From Nitrospirillum amazonense (lineage in GTDB: Bacteria; Pseudomonadota; Alphaproteobacteria; Azospirillales; Azospirillaceae), in assembly GCF_007828045.1 (NCBI RefSeq), contig NZ_VITN01000004.1, forward strand, positions 1-64,000: 64,000 bases of DNA. The letters run 5' to 3'. This document shows positions 39,649-48,766 of the stretch, piece by piece (positions within the stretch are counted from its first letter, which is position 1; every line of letters starts with the position of its first letter). The notes beneath the pieces are model-generated. The model made no database searches. It was given only the letters and a program-made list of their open reading frames with translations, and was not told the DNA's origin. The translations under genes were made by a program, and so were the position numbers.

Positions 39649-40386
39649 ATGGGGGCGGCCATGGCACGGGAACGCAGACTATGGGGGCTGGTGGGTGAGG
39701 ACATCGCCTGCGTGAAGGCGCGCGACCCGGCGGCCCGGCATACGGTGGAGATCGCGTTGACCTATCCGGGGCTGCACGCTGTCATCCACCACCGCATCGC
39801 CCACCGGCTGTGGCGGCGCGGCCTGCGTTTCCCCGCCCGGCTGCTGTCCTGGTTCGCGCGGCTGGTGACCAACGTCGACATCCACCCCGGTGCCCGCATC
39901 GGCCGGCGCTTCTTCATCGATCATGGTGCCGGCGTGGTCATCGGGGAAACGGCGGAGATCGGGGACGACGTGACCCTGTATCACGGCGTCACCCTGGGCG
40001 GGACCAGCTGGTCCCCCGGCAAGCGCCATCCCACCGTCGGGTCTGGCGTGCTGATCGGCGCCGGGGCCAAGGTGCTGGGGCCCATCAGTGTGGGTGCCGG
40101 CGCCCGCATCGGCGCCAATTCCGTGGTGGTGGAGGATGTGCCGCCGGGGATGACCGTGGTGGGCATTCCCGGCCGGGTGGTGCGCGATCCCCGCGCCCGG
40201 CGGGGCACGGCCGGCCGTATCGATCTGGACCACCACCTGATCCCCGATCCGGTGGGGGATGCGCTGACCCTGATGTTGGATCGCATCGCCTTTCTTGAGG
40301 CGCGCCTGGCTCACACGCAGGGCCGGCTGGCGGCGCTTTTGTACGAACCCGAAGCGAAGGGCAGGGATCATGGGCGTGTTGGATGA
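39649..40386 (+). CDS. cysE: Serine O-acetyltransferase
   Basis: 245 residues with a left-handed beta-helix of hexapeptide repeats: [28 protein letters not shown] and KRHPTVG are diagnostic of CysE. It makes O-acetylserine, so it supplies the cysteine that NifS consumes. Placement after nifV and overlapping nifW (17 bases) is common in nif clusters. ATG at 39649 or the in-frame ATG at 39661 may be used. Confidence 0.95.
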   Translation: MGAAMARERRLWGLVGEDIACVKARDPAARHTVEIALTYPGLHAVIHHRIAHRLWRRGLRFPARLLSWFARLVTNVDIHPGARIGRRFFIDHGAGVVIGETAEIGDDVTLYHGVTLGGTSWSPGKRHPTVGSGVLIGAGAKVLGPISVGAGARIGANSVVVEDVPPGMTVVGIPGRVVRDPRARRGTAGRIDLDHHLIPDPVGDALTLMLDRIAFLEARLAHTQGRLAALLYEPEAKGRDHGRVG

Positions 40387-40720
40387 GCTGTCGCGGCTGT
40401 CGTCGGCCGAGGACTTCTTCGTGTTCCTGGAGGTGCCGTTCGATGCGGCGGTGGTCCGCGTCGCGCGGCTGCATATCTTGCGCCGCATGGGTCAATACCT
40501 GCGCGGCAGTGAGGGGGAGGGCGCGTTCGCCGGCCTGGATGAGGGCGAAATCCGGACGCTCTGCCGTGGCCACCTGGAACAGGCCTATCAGGATTTCGTC
40601 GCTTCCACCCCCATCGCGGAACGGCTGTTCAAGGTGCACCGCGACGCGGTGGCACCCAAGCAGCCGGCGCCCAAGCCCTTCGTGCCGCTGGCGGCGTTGG
40701 ACGGCGCCAAGGGGCCGTGA
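40370..40720 (+). CDS. nifW: Nitrogenase stabilising protein NifW
   Basis: 116 residues. [20 protein letters not shown] near the start and the segment [11 protein letters not shown] match NifW, which protects or helps mature the MoFe protein. The start lies within the cysE end in another frame, with AGGGATC upstream. Last gene of the iscA-nifSV series; fixA follows after its own promoter. Confidence 0.93.
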   Translation: MGVLDELSRLSSAEDFFVFLEVPFDAAVVRVARLHILRRMGQYLRGSEGEGAFAGLDEGEIRTLCRGHLEQAYQDFVASTPIAERLFKVHRDAVAPKQPAPKPFVPLAALDGAKGP

Positions 40721-40740
40721 GGCTGAGAGCCGACAGGGCC

Positions 40741-40756
40741 TGTCGCCTATCCGACA
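40741..40756. promoter_or_regulatory. NifA upstream activator site of fixABCX
   Basis: TGT-cgcctatccg-ACA, perfect TGT-N10-ACA, 65 bases upstream of the fixA promoter. Confidence 0.85.
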
Positions 40757-40792
40757 AAGCATCGCTTATGGGCGGAAGGCGAGATGAAGGCA

Positions 40793-40805
40793 ATTCAATA
40801 ACTTA
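40793..40805 (+). promoter_or_regulatory. Likely IHF site before fixA
   Basis: ATTCAATAACTTA differs from WATCAANNNNTTR at one position. It sits between the NifA site and the promoter, as in the nifH region. Confidence 0.5.
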
Positions 40806-40821
40806 GCGGGGCGTCCTCAGT

Positions 40822-40837
40822 TGGCATGGCCCTTGCC
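40822..40837 (+). promoter_or_regulatory. Sigma54 promoter of fixABCX
   Basis: TGGCATGGCCCTTGCC, GG and GC separated by 10 bases, 48 bases before fixA. Confidence 0.88.
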
Positions 40838-40885
40838 AATCATGGGCTGCGACCGCCGGATCGGGTGAGGGAAAGGAATAGGGAA

Positions 40886-41740
40886 ATGCACATCGTCGTT
40901 TGCATGAAGCAGGTCCCTGACAGCGCGCAGATCCGGGTCCATCCCGTGACCAACACCATCATGCGCCAGGGCGTGCCCACCATCATCAACCCCTATGATT
41001 TGTTCGCGCTGGAGGAGGCCTTGCGCCTGCGCGACCGGTTGGGGGGCGAGGTGACGGTGCTGACCATGGGACCGCCCATGGCGGAGGAGTCGCTGCGCAA
41101 GGCGCTGACCTTCGGCGCCGACCGTGCCGTGCTGCTGACCGACCGGGCCTTCGCGGGCTCGGACACCCTGGCCACCAGCTTCGCCCTGGCCGCCGCCCTG
41201 AACAAGATCAGCCAGGAGTTCGGGGAGCCGCCCATCGTCTTCACCGGCAAGCAGACCATCGACGGCGACACGGCCCAGGTGGGGCCCGGCATCGCCAAGC
41301 GCCTGGGCCTGAACCAGCTGACCTACGTCGCCCGCATCGCCGACCTGGATCCCGCCGCCGGCACCATCACGGTGGAGCGGCGGGCGGAGGGGGGGCTGCA
41401 GGTGCTGCAAACCCGCCTGCCCGTGCTGATCACCATGCTGGAAGGCGTGAACGAGATCCGCCGGGGCAGCCTGGATGACGCCTACCGCGCGGCCCGGGCC
41501 CAGGTCGTGCGGTGGAGTGCGGCCGATGCCGGCATCACCGAACTGGCGCGCTGCGGCCTGAAGGGATCGCCCACCATCGTGAAGAAGGTGTTCGCGCCCC
41601 AGGGTCGGGCGGAAAAGGTTCGCCAGGTGCCGACCGCCGACCGATCCGCCGACGAACTGGCGATCGACGTCATCGCCGCGATTTTCCGGACCCAGCCGCC
41701 GCTGGAAGACGATCTGCTGCGGTTCGCCGCCGGCCAGTGA
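40886..41740 (+). CDS. fixA: FixA, electron transfer flavoprotein beta-type subunit
   Basis: 284 residues. The N-terminus [18 protein letters not shown] and the segment [19 protein letters not shown] mark the ETF beta/FixA family. With FixB, FixC and FixX it forms the electron-bifurcating complex that uses NADH to reduce ferredoxin or flavodoxin for nitrogenase. First gene of the operon, start ATG at 40886 with AAAGGAATAGGG upstream. Confidence 0.97.
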   Translation: MHIVVCMKQVPDSAQIRVHPVTNTIMRQGVPTIINPYDLFALEEALRLRDRLGGEVTVLTMGPPMAEESLRKALTFGADRAVLLTDRAFAGSDTLATSFALAAALNKISQEFGEPPIVFTGKQTIDGDTAQVGPGIAKRLGLNQLTYVARIADLDPAAGTITVERRAEGGLQVLQTRLPVLITMLEGVNEIRRGSLDDAYRAARAQVVRWSAADAGITELARCGLKGSPTIVKKVFAPQGRAEKVRQVPTADRSADELAIDVIAAIFRTQPPLEDDLLRFAAGQ

Positions 41741-41763
41741 CACCCCCGAGGGAGTACAAGACG

Positions 41764-42867
41764 ATGAGCGACGCCCCCCCCAACGCCCCCAAGCCTCCCG
41801 CTGCCGGCCGTGCCGGCACCAAGCGCGAACTGCCGGAGCGGTTCAAGGCTTACCGCCACGTCTGGGTGGCGATCGAGTGCGAACACGGCGTCGTCCACCC
41901 GGTGTCGCTGGAACTGTTGGGGGAGGGGCGCAAGCTGGCGGACAAGCGCGGCGTCGACCTGGCGGGCGTGGTGCTGGCGGGCGACAGCCTGACGGCGGCC
42001 CAGACGGCGGCGGCCGCGTTCGAGCATGGCGCGGACCTGGTCTACACCGTGACGGCACCCATCCTGGCGCACTATCGCAATGAGACCTACACCCGGGCCA
42101 TGACCGACCTGGTGAACGCCCACCAGCCGGAAATCCTGCTGCTGGGCGCCACCAACCTGGGGCGCGACCTGGCGGGATCGGTGGCGACCACGCTGCAAAC
42201 CGGCCTGACGGCCGACTGCACCGAACTGGCCATCGATGACGAGGGTTCGTTGGCGGCGACGCGGCCGACCTTCGGCGGGTCTCTGCTGTGCACCATCCTG
42301 ACCCTGAACTACCGGCCGCAGATGGCCACCGTGCGCCCGCGCGTCATGGCCATGCCGGCGCGGGAACCGGGGCGCTGGGGCCGTATCGTCGAACACCCGC
42401 TGGACCTCTCGGAGGAGGACGTGGTCACCAAGGTGCTGCGCTTCATCGCCGACCGTGAAAGCGACAAGGCGCAGCTGGCCTATGCCGACATCGTGGTGGC
42501 CGGCGGCCTGGGCCTGCGCTCGGCGGAGAATTTCCAGCTGGTCCGCGCGCTGGCGGAGGTGCTGGGCGGCGACTACGGCGGGTCGCGCCCCCTGGTGCAG
42601 AAGGGCTGGATCACCGCCGACCGCCAGATCGGCCAGACGGGCAAGACCATCCGGCCCAAGCTGTACATCGCCGCCGGCATTTCCGGCGCCATCCAGCACC
42701 GCGTGGGGGTGGAGGGGGCGGACACCATCGTCGCCATCAACACCGACCCCAACGCCCCCATCTTCGACTTCGCCCACCTGGGCGTGGTCGCCGACGCGAT
42801 AGAGCTGCTGCCGGCCCTGACCCGGGCTTTCCAGGCGCACCTGTCCGTCAACCGCCTTGCCGGCTGA
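41764..42867 (+). CDS. fixB: FixB, electron transfer flavoprotein alpha-type subunit
   Basis: 367 residues. The C-terminal FAD-binding region reads [19 protein letters not shown] and [13 protein letters not shown], diagnostic of ETF alpha/FixB. It partners FixA. The N-terminal 20 residues are proline/alanine-rich and vary in the family. It follows fixA by 23 bases with GGGAG upstream. Confidence 0.97.
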   Translation: MSDAPPNAPKPPAAGRAGTKRELPERFKAYRHVWVAIECEHGVVHPVSLELLGEGRKLADKRGVDLAGVVLAGDSLTAAQTAAAAFEHGADLVYTVTAPILAHYRNETYTRAMTDLVNAHQPEILLLGATNLGRDLAGSVATTLQTGLTADCTELAIDDEGSLAATRPTFGGSLLCTILTLNYRPQMATVRPRVMAMPAREPGRWGRIVEHPLDLSEEDVVTKVLRFIADRESDKAQLAYADIVVAGGLGLRSAENFQLVRALAEVLGGDYGGSRPLVQKGWITADRQIGQTGKTIRPKLYIAAGISGAIQHRVGVEGADTIVAINTDPNAPIFDFAHLGVVADAIELLPALTRAFQAHLSVNRLAG

Positions 42868-42881
42868 AGGAGGCCCCCGTC

Positions 42882-44186
42882 ATGATCAGGGACAAGTTCG
42901 ACGCCATCGTCGTGGGGGCCGGTCCCTCGGGCAACGCCGCCGCCTACACCATGGCCAAGCAAGGGCTGAAGGTCCTGCAACTGGAACGCGGGGAATACCC
43001 GGGCTCCAAGAACGTGCAGGGCGCCATCCTCTACGCCGATGCGTTGGAAAAGATCATCCCGGATTTCCGCGAGGACGCGCCGCTGGAACGCCATGTGATC
43101 GAGCAGCGGCTGTGGACCATGGACGACACGTCCTATGTGGGCATGCATTACCGTTCCGACGACTTCAATGAGGAAAAGCCCAACCGCTACACCATCATCC
43201 GTGCCCAGTTCGACAGGTGGTTCAGCGGCAAGGTGCGGGAGGCTGGCGCCGTCCTGCTGTGCGAGACGACGGTGACGGAACTGCTGCGCGACCCGCAGGG
43301 CCGGGTGATCGGCGTGCGTACCGACCGCGACGGCGGCACCGCCTTCGCCGACGTCGTCATCCTGGGTGAAGGGGTGAACGGCCTGGTGGGCCAGCGTTCC
43401 GGCCTGCGGCCCGAACTGAAGCCGGACACGGTGGCGCTGGCGGTGAAGGAAATGCATTTCCTGCCACGCGAGGTGATCGAAAGCCGCTTCAACCTTGCGG
43501 GCAACGAGGGCGTGGTGATCGAGGCCATGGGCACCATCACCGACGGGATGACGGGCACCGGCTTCATCTATACCAACCAGGAATCCATCTCGATCGGCAT
43601 CGGCTGCATCGTCTCGGACTTCGCGGAAAGCGGCCGCACGCCCTATGGCCTGCTGGAGGCGTTCAAGCGCCACCCCAGCGTCCGCCCCCTGCTGGAAGGC
43701 TCGGAATGCAAGGAGTACGCGGCCCATCTGATCCCAGAGGGCGGCTACAATGCCATGCCGGAGCTGTTCGGGGACGGCTGGATCGTGGTGGGCGACGCCG
43801 GGCAGTTCGTGAACGCCGTTCATCGCGAAGGCTCCAACCTGGCCATGACCACCGGTCGCGTCGCCGGCGAGACGGTGGTGTGGCTGAAGCGGCGGCGGGA
43901 GATGGCGACCAAGGCCAACCTGGCCGAATACCAGCGCCGGCTGGAGGAAACCTTCGTCATGAAGGATTTGAGGAAATACCGGCGCATCCCGGATTTCCTG
44001 CACCGCAACAAGCACATCTTCGGCGTCTATCCCAAGCTGCTGACCGCCGCGGCCCAGACCTGGTTCCGGGTGGACGGCGTCGATAAGCGCGCCAAGGAAA
44101 AGCAGATCTTCCAATCGTTCCGCAGCGGCCGGACCTTGCCCGGCCTGATCGGGGACGCCCTCAAACTGGCGAGGTCATGGCGATGA
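42882..44186 (+). CDS. fixC: FixC, ETF-quinone oxidoreductase-like flavoprotein
   Basis: 434 residues. An N-terminal FAD-binding Rossmann motif [19 protein letters not shown] near residue 11 and a second nucleotide-site segment [16 protein letters not shown] are seen. In the FixABCX complex it passes electrons to quinone while FixX and FixB serve the low-potential branch. It follows fixB by 14 bases with AAGGAGG upstream and overlaps fixX by 10 bases. Confidence 0.97.
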   Translation: MIRDKFDAIVVGAGPSGNAAAYTMAKQGLKVLQLERGEYPGSKNVQGAILYADALEKIIPDFREDAPLERHVIEQRLWTMDDTSYVGMHYRSDDFNEEKPNRYTIIRAQFDRWFSGKVREAGAVLLCETTVTELLRDPQGRVIGVRTDRDGGTAFADVVILGEGVNGLVGQRSGLRPELKPDTVALAVKEMHFLPREVIESRFNLAGNEGVVIEAMGTITDGMTGTGFIYTNQESISIGIGCIVSDFAESGRTPYGLLEAFKRHPSVRPLLEGSECKEYAAHLIPEGGYNAMPELFGDGWIVVGDAGQFVNAVHREGSNLAMTTGRVAGETVVWLKRRREMATKANLAEYQRRLEETFVMKDLRKYRRIPDFLHRNKHIFGVYPKLLTAAAQTWFRVDGVDKRAKEKQIFQSFRSGRTLPGLIGDALKLARSWR

Positions 44187-44509
44187 TGAACACGACTGAG
44201 GTGGGGACGGGCGCCCCCGGCGCACCGCTGGTGAAGGTGGAGGAGCGGCTGTTCCAGAACCGCTACCTGGTGGATGCCGGGCGCCCGCACATCAAGATCA
44301 AGCCCCACACCGAACCCTCCAAGGCGCTGATGGCGCTGACCCACCTGTGCCCCGCCGGCTGTTACAGCCAGAACGACAAGGGGCAGGTGGAGGCGGTGGT
44401 GGACGGCTGCGTGGAATGCGGCACCTGCCGCGTGCTGACCGCCAAGACCGGGGAGGTGGAATGGAACTATCCCCGCGGCGGCTTCGGCGTTCTGTTCAAG
44501 TTCGGCTGA
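44177..44509 (+). CDS. fixX: FixX, ferredoxin-like subunit
   Basis: 110 residues, 4Fe-4S ferredoxin-like. The cysteine pattern LCPAGCYS followed by [11 protein letters not shown] is that of FixX/ETF-QO C-terminal domains. ATG at 44177 or 44183; the frame overlaps the fixC end. Its stop overlaps the modD start (TGATG). Confidence 0.95.
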   Translation: MAMMNTTEVGTGAPGAPLVKVEERLFQNRYLVDAGRPHIKIKPHTEPSKALMALTHLCPAGCYSQNDKGQVEAVVDGCVECGTCRVLTAKTGEVEWNYPRGGFGVLFKFG

Positions 44510-45384
44510 TGGCCATCGACGCGGGCGCCGGTGACCCGCTTCACCTCTCCGAGGAGGCCGTCGAACGGCTGCTGGAAGAGGATGTGCGCTTTGGCGACCT
44601 GACCACCCGGGCCCTGGGCATCGGTGGCCGGCCGGGCCGCATGCGCTTCCAGGCCCGCACGGACATGGTGCTGTCCGGCGTGGACGAGGCCGCCCGCCTG
44701 CTGGTCCGGCTGGGCGCCGCCGTGACCGCCATGGCACCCGCCGGATGCCGTTATGGCGGGGATGCCGTGCTGCTGGAGGCCACGGGCTCCGCCGCGGCCC
44801 TGCACGCTGGCTGGAAGGTGGCGCAGACCTTGATGGAATGGGCGTCGGGCGTGGCCAGCGAGACCCGCGCCATCGTCGATGCCGCGCGGGTGGTCAACCC
44901 CGACATCGCGGTGCTGTGCACCCGCAAATCCGTTCCCTATACGCGCCGGCTGGCGTGCAAGGCGGTGCTGGCGGGGGGTGGGGACATTCACCGCCTGGGA
45001 CTTTCCGACACCATCCTGCTGTTCCCGGAACATCGGGTCTTTTTCGATCCGCCGCATGACTTGGCGACGGCGATCGCCCGGCTGAAGCGGACGGCGCCGG
45101 AGCGCGCGGTCATGGTGGAGGTGACCAGCGAGGAGGATGCCCTGGCCGCCGCCGCCGCGCACGTCGATGTCATCCAATTGGAAAAGTTTCCGCCCGAGGC
45201 GGTGCACCGGCTGGTGCGCCGGCTGCCCCGGCGCGTGGACGGCCGGCCAGTCGTTGCCGCGGCCGGTGGCGTCACCGCACAGAACGCGGGTGCATATGCG
45301 AAGGCGGGTGCCGACACGCTGGTTACCTCGGCCCTCTTCTTTGCCAAGCCGCGCGATATACAGGTGACTATAACGGCCTTATGA
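44509..45384 (+). CDS. modD: ModD, quinolinate phosphoribosyltransferase-like molybdenum-locus protein
   Basis: 291 residues, NadC-like fold. N-terminal EEDVRFGDLTTRALG and CTRKSVPYTRRLACKAVLAGG are seen, the latter being the ModD variant of the NadC phosphoribosyl site; VIQLEKFPPE is typical of ModD. ModD members lie with molybdate transport genes, with unproven function. It overlaps fixX, so it is probably co-expressed with nitrogenase. NadC itself is the alternative. Confidence 0.82.
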   Translation: MAIDAGAGDPLHLSEEAVERLLEEDVRFGDLTTRALGIGGRPGRMRFQARTDMVLSGVDEAARLLVRLGAAVTAMAPAGCRYGGDAVLLEATGSAAALHAGWKVAQTLMEWASGVASETRAIVDAARVVNPDIAVLCTRKSVPYTRRLACKAVLAGGGDIHRLGLSDTILLFPEHRVFFDPPHDLATAIARLKRTAPERAVMVEVTSEEDALAAAAAHVDVIQLEKFPPEAVHRLVRRLPRRVDGRPVVAAAGGVTAQNAGAYAKAGADTLVTSALFFAKPRDIQVTITAL

Positions 45385-45407
45385 ATCAAATGGATCTGAA
45401 AGAATAG

Positions 45408-45441
45408 TTTGCTGAATGAACATGATATTTTGCTGATTGAA
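45408..45441 (+). repeat. Direct repeat TTTGCTGAWTGAA before nifA
   Basis: TTTGCTGAATGAA at 45408-45420 and TTTGCTGATTGAA at 45429-45441 start exactly 21 bp apart, two helical turns. They lie in an AT-rich patch 130-163 bases upstream of nifA and could bind a regulator. A weak -24/-12-like element (TGGCAGGGGCTGCGCC, 45515-45530) is also present but poorly matched. Confidence 0.5.
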
Positions 45442-45570
45442 TATTGTGAATTCACTTGCGGTCTCGTGTTGCGCCTGCGAAGCTTACCCGTAGGTACTTG
45501 ACTGGACTGGCAGTTGGCAGGGGCTGCGCCGCCGCATCGGTAGGCCTCGGGACACGAAAGGATTCGTGCG

Positions 45571-47340
45571 ATGCCTATGACTGGTTCCGCCTCTCATGCG
45601 TCCGCGACATCCAGCCCGCCCTCGGCGGCGGATCGGTCGCGCGCCGGTGAATTCTCCTCCCGCGCGGAAATAGCGCTGCACGGGGTGTATGAGATTTCCA
45701 AGATCCTGGCGGTGCCCACCCGCCTGGAAACGACGCTGTCCAATGTCCTGGCGCTGCTCTCCAGCTTCCTGGAGATGCATCACGGCATCATCGCCCTGTT
45801 GGGCGATGATGGTTCGCCCCAGGTGGTGGTGGGCCTGGGCTGGACGGAGAAGAACGCCAAGAGCCATTTCGACCGGCTGCCCGAACGGGCCATCGGCCAG
45901 ATCGTCACGACACAGATGCCGGTCGTGGTGGAGAACGTGGCCGATAATCCCCTGTTCGACGATTGGTCGGCCGTGGAATGGGGTGCCGGCTCGCGCGTGT
46001 CCTTCATCGGCGTCCCCATCAAGGAAAGGGACCGGGTCATCGGGACCTTGACGCTGGACCGCACATGGGAGGGCAAGGCGACCTTCCGCCTGGATGAGGA
46101 TGTGCGCTTCCTGGTCATGATCGCCAACCTGGTGGGCCAGACAGTGCGCTTGCACGACCTGATCGGCCGGGATCGTGAACGGCTGATGAGCGCGCAGCGC
46201 CGCCTGGAAAAGGAACTGATCGAAACCGCGCGGCCGGAACGCGAGGTCAGGCCCCAGGGCATCGTCGGCGACAGTCCGGCCATCCGCGCGGTCATCGACA
46301 AGATCAAGATCGTGGCGCGCAGCCATTCCACCGTGTTGCTGCGCGGGGAGTCCGGCACCGGCAAGGAATTGTTCGCCCGGGCGACGCACGACCTGTCGCC
46401 GCGCAGCGGCGGCCCGTTCGTGAAGCTGAACTGCGCCGCCCTGCCCGAGAGCATGCTGGAGTCGGAGCTGTTCGGGCATGAGAAGGGGGCCTTCACCGGC
46501 GCCCTGTCGCTGCGCAAGGGCCGGTTCGAACTGGCCCACGGCGGCACCCTGTTCCTGGATGAGATCGGGGAAATCTCGGCCGCCTTCCAGGCCAAGCTGC
46601 TGCGCGTCCTGCAGGAAGGGGAGTTCGAGCGGGTGGGCGGCTCGCGCACGCTGAAGGTGGACGTCAGGCTGGTGGCCGCGACCAACAAGAACCTGGAGGA
46701 AGCGGTGGCGCGGGGGCAGTTCCGGGCCGACCTCTATTACCGCATCAACGTCGTCTCCATCTTCCTGCCGGCGGTGCGCGACCGCCGGGAAGACATCACC
46801 CTGTTGGCCCGCGAATTCCTGAAGCGTTTCAATGAGGAACACGGCACGCGCAAGAGCCTGACCGGCTCCGCCTACGCCGTCCTGGAAAGCTGCTACTTCC
46901 CCGGCAACGTGCGGGAGCTTGAGAATTGCGTGCGCCGGACGGCCACCCTGTCGCGGGACGCCGGCATCATCGCGGACGACTTCGCCTGCCGGCATGACGA
47001 GTGCCTGTCTTCCACCCTGTGGAAGGGGGCCATCGGTCCGGGCAGCGCCTTCAAGATCATGTCACGCCCATCGGCGCCCACGCCCCTGCCGCTCCGCCAG
47101 CCGGTGCCGGTCGAGCCGGCTGCGGCGTTGGGGGATGGGGATGGTCCTCCGGCCACCTGCCCGCAGGCGGGAACCTGTGCCGCGGCGCAGGGTGATGGCT
47201 TGTCGGAACGGGACCGCCTGATCCAGGCGATGGAGATGGCGGGATGGGTGCAGGCCAAGGCCGCAAGGCTGCTGAACCTGACACCGCGCCAGGTGGGCTA
47301 TGCCTTGATCAAGCACAACATCCCGGTGAAGAAGTTCTGA
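45571..47340 (+). CDS. nifA: NifA, sigma54-dependent nif activator
   Basis: 589 residues. A GAF domain (about 30-190), an AAA+ domain with Walker A GESGTGKE, the sigma54-contact loop GAFTGA and Walker B GGTLFLDEIG, then a C-terminal Fis-type helix-turn-helix ending QAKAARLLNLTPRQVGYALI. The linker has C441-x11-C453-x19-C473-x4-C478, the metal/oxygen-sensing pattern of alphaproteobacterial NifA. It activates the -24/-12 promoters listed here. Start ATG at 45571 follows AAAGGA. Confidence 0.98.
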   Translation: MPMTGSASHASATSSPPSAADRSRAGEFSSRAEIALHGVYEISKILAVPTRLETTLSNVLALLSSFLEMHHGIIALLGDDGSPQVVVGLGWTEKNAKSHFDRLPERAIGQIVTTQMPVVVENVADNPLFDDWSAVEWGAGSRVSFIGVPIKERDRVIGTLTLDRTWEGKATFRLDEDVRFLVMIANLVGQTVRLHDLIGRDRERLMSAQRRLEKELIETARPEREVRPQGIVGDSPAIRAVIDKIKIVARSHSTVLLRGESGTGKELFARATHDLSPRSGGPFVKLNCAALPESMLESELFGHEKGAFTGALSLRKGRFELAHGGTLFLDEIGEISAAFQAKLLRVLQEGEFERVGGSRTLKVDVRLVAATNKNLEEAVARGQFRADLYYRINVVSIFLPAVRDRREDITLLAREFLKRFNEEHGTRKSLTGSAYAVLESCYFPGNVRELENCVRRTATLSRDAGIIADDFACRHDECLSSTLWKGAIGPGSAFKIMSRPSAPTPLPLRQPVPVEPAAALGDGDGPPATCPQAGTCAAAQGDGLSERDRLIQAMEMAGWVQAKAARLLNLTPRQVGYALIKHNIPVKKF

Positions 47341-47420
47341 ATTCCCGCCAAGGCCAGGAGCGGGTGCCCGTGGTCCCCGTGGACGTTCCCATGGACCGCT
47401 GACTTGAGGATAAGACAGGA

Positions 47421-47630
47421 ATGAAGCTGAGTGCCCGCAACGTCATCGCCGGTAAGGTCGTGGCCGTCACCAAGGGGGTGACCACCGCCCATGTGAAGAT
47501 CGAGATCGCCGCCGGCAGCATCATCACCTCATCGATCACCAATGAGTCGGTCGACGATCTGGGCCTGAAGGTGGGTGACACCGTCTCCGCCATCATCAAG
47601 TCATCCGATGTGATCATCGGCAAGGAATAG
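47421..47630 (+). CDS. mop: Molbindin (Mop-domain molybdate-binding protein)
   Basis: 69 residues, a single Mop/TOBE domain: MKLSARNVIAGKVVAVTKG and SIITNESVDDLGLKVGD. Molbindins store molybdate as oligomers in the cytoplasm. The start is preceded by GACAGGA. Position between nifA and the DUF2478 gene fits a molybdenum supply role for nitrogenase. Confidence 0.94.
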   Translation: MKLSARNVIAGKVVAVTKGVTTAHVKIEIAAGSIITSSITNESVDDLGLKVGDTVSAIIKSSDVIIGKE

Positions 47631-47710
47631 GCGCTGCGGGGGCCGGTGCCGGCGGTGCCGGCACCGGCCCCTCCGCCATCACTGCTGCGCGGCGCGCCCG
47701 GTACTCTCCC

Positions 47711-47755
47711 GCCGTCAGTTGGCCCGCCGTCAGTTGGCCCGCCGCCAATCGGCCC
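47711..47755. repeat. 15-bp tandem repeat at the end of the DUF2478 gene
   Basis: GCCGTCAGTTGGCCC at 47711 and 47726 are identical, and 47741-47755 is a degenerate third copy. The DUF2478 stop codon (TGA at 47732-47730, minus strand) falls in the second copy, so copy number could change the protein end. Confidence 0.75.
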
Positions 47756-48290
47756 GGCGCGCCCAGTCCTCCCACCAGGCGGTGATCACGCCCGTGTTGC
47801 ACGCCATGGTGGTGCCGTAGCCACCGGTGAAGGCCGTCCACGCGTCGTGGAAGCGCCAGGGCACGGCGGTCAGCACGGGCAGGCCGGCGCCGATGGCGGC
47901 CGCGATCTCCCCCCGCAGGCCGCGACCCTCGGCCTCTGTCTTGCCGAACTTGTTGACCAGGACCAGCTCGACCCGGTCGGCGACGGCCTGGGCCACCGCC
48001 AGGGCCGCGTCCGCCAGCCCGCCCGTGTCCAGGCGGCAGGCCACCGAGCCGGGCCCCAGGTTCTGGCAGATGGGGATGGCACGGCCGCTGCGCAGGTCCA
48101 CCACCTCCATCAGCTTCACCGGCCCGCAGTCGCCCTTGCGGTTGCGCTGGACGATGCCGCCCACCCGGCGGCCCCGGTCGCGCAGGCCCAGCGCGAAGTC
48201 GGCCAGCAGCGTGTCCACGTCGTCTTCCGGCTGATAGATCACGGCGGCCAGGTTCAGCAGGTTGTCCGTATAGGCGACGCTGTCGGGCAT
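47730..48290 (-). CDS. DUF2478 protein, molybdenum-locus associated
   Basis: 186 residues. LAAVIYQPEDDVDTLLADFA near the start, GGIVQRNRKGDC and VLVNKFGKTEAEGRGLRG match DUF2478, an ATPase-like family found beside molybdate genes. Function not established; perhaps a nucleotide-binding factor of molybdenum metabolism. Start ATG at 48290 follows CAGGAGA. It has its own minus-strand -24/-12 promoter divergent from nifT, so it belongs to the nif regulon. Confidence 0.85.
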   Translation of the reverse strand: MPDSVAYTDNLLNLAAVIYQPEDDVDTLLADFALGLRDRGRRVGGIVQRNRKGDCGPVKLMEVVDLRSGRAIPICQNLGPGSVACRLDTGGLADAALAVAQAVADRVELVLVNKFGKTEAEGRGLRGEIAAAIGAGLPVLTAVPWRFHDAWTAFTGGYGTTMACNTGVITAWWEDWARRADWRRAN

Positions 48291-48348
48291 GGGGGATCTC
48301 CTGTCCAGGGAAGCGGTCGCGGCGCATGGCCGGATCAAGGGCGGGACT

Positions 48349-48364
48349 TGCACCCGGCATGCCA
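48349..48364 (-). promoter_or_regulatory. Sigma54 promoter for the DUF2478 gene
   Basis: Minus strand TGGCATGCCGGGTGCA, GG and GC separated by 10 bases, 59 bases before the start. The -12 half (GTGCA) differs from the usual TTGCA by one base. Confidence 0.65.
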
Positions 48365-48436
48365 CCGTCCGGCCGGTGCCGTGCCGCCATTTTCCAGGGG
48401 AAAGCGTCCATCGGCGGTAGGGGATACGACAGGCCT

Positions 48437-48452
48437 TGTCGGGTTCCCAACG
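48437..48452. promoter_or_regulatory. Near-match NifA site between divergent promoters
   Basis: TGT-cgggttccca-ACG, one base from TGT-N10-ACA. It is 72 bases from the DUF2478 promoter and 42 from the nifT promoter. Confidence 0.5.
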
Positions 48453-48494
48453 CGACGGTGCGTGGGAAAGCGCCGGTTTCAGCGCCTTTCCGCA

Positions 48495-48510
48495 TGGCAT
48501 GGCCCTTGCT
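48495..48510 (+). promoter_or_regulatory. Sigma54 promoter of nifT
   Basis: TGGCATGGCCCTTGCT, near-consensus -24/-12, 40 bases before nifT. Confidence 0.88.
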
Positions 48511-48549
48511 GAATTGGGGAACAGTTTCCAATGGCAAGGACCGGTCCCG

Positions 48550-48765
48550 ATGAAAGTGATGATCCGCCGCTCACCCGAGATCGGCCTTTCCGTTTATGTG
48601 CCGAAGAAGGACCTGGAAGAACCGGTGGTGGAATCCGAGCGCGAGGACCTGTGGGGCGGCTGGATCCGCATCGCCAACGGCTGGGTCCTGGACCTGCCGG
48701 AGATGGCGGCCGACACGCGCCTGCCGGTGACGGTCAACGCCCGCAAGCGGGGGGAGGAGGAGTGA
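48550..48765 (+). CDS. nifT: NifT/FixU
   Basis: 71 residues. MKVMIRRSPEIGLSVYVPKK, then LWGGWIRIANGWVLDLP, is characteristic of NifT/FixU. The family's role is unproven. Start ATG at 48550 sits 40 bases after a sigma54 promoter. It is followed closely by a SIR2-like gene. Confidence 0.93.
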   Translation: MKVMIRRSPEIGLSVYVPKKDLEEPVVESEREDLWGGWIRIANGWVLDLPEMAADTRLPVTVNARKRGEEE

Positions 48766-48766
48766 G

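Noticed and set aside
45515-45530. Sigma54 promoter of nifA
   Set aside because: TGGCAGGGGCTGCGCC keeps GG-N10-GC but lacks the TTGC -12 half, and there is no NifA site nearby.
45484-46995. Long open frame antisense to nifA
   Set aside because: Antisense shadow of a complete, motif-rich nifA; the composition comes from codon bias.
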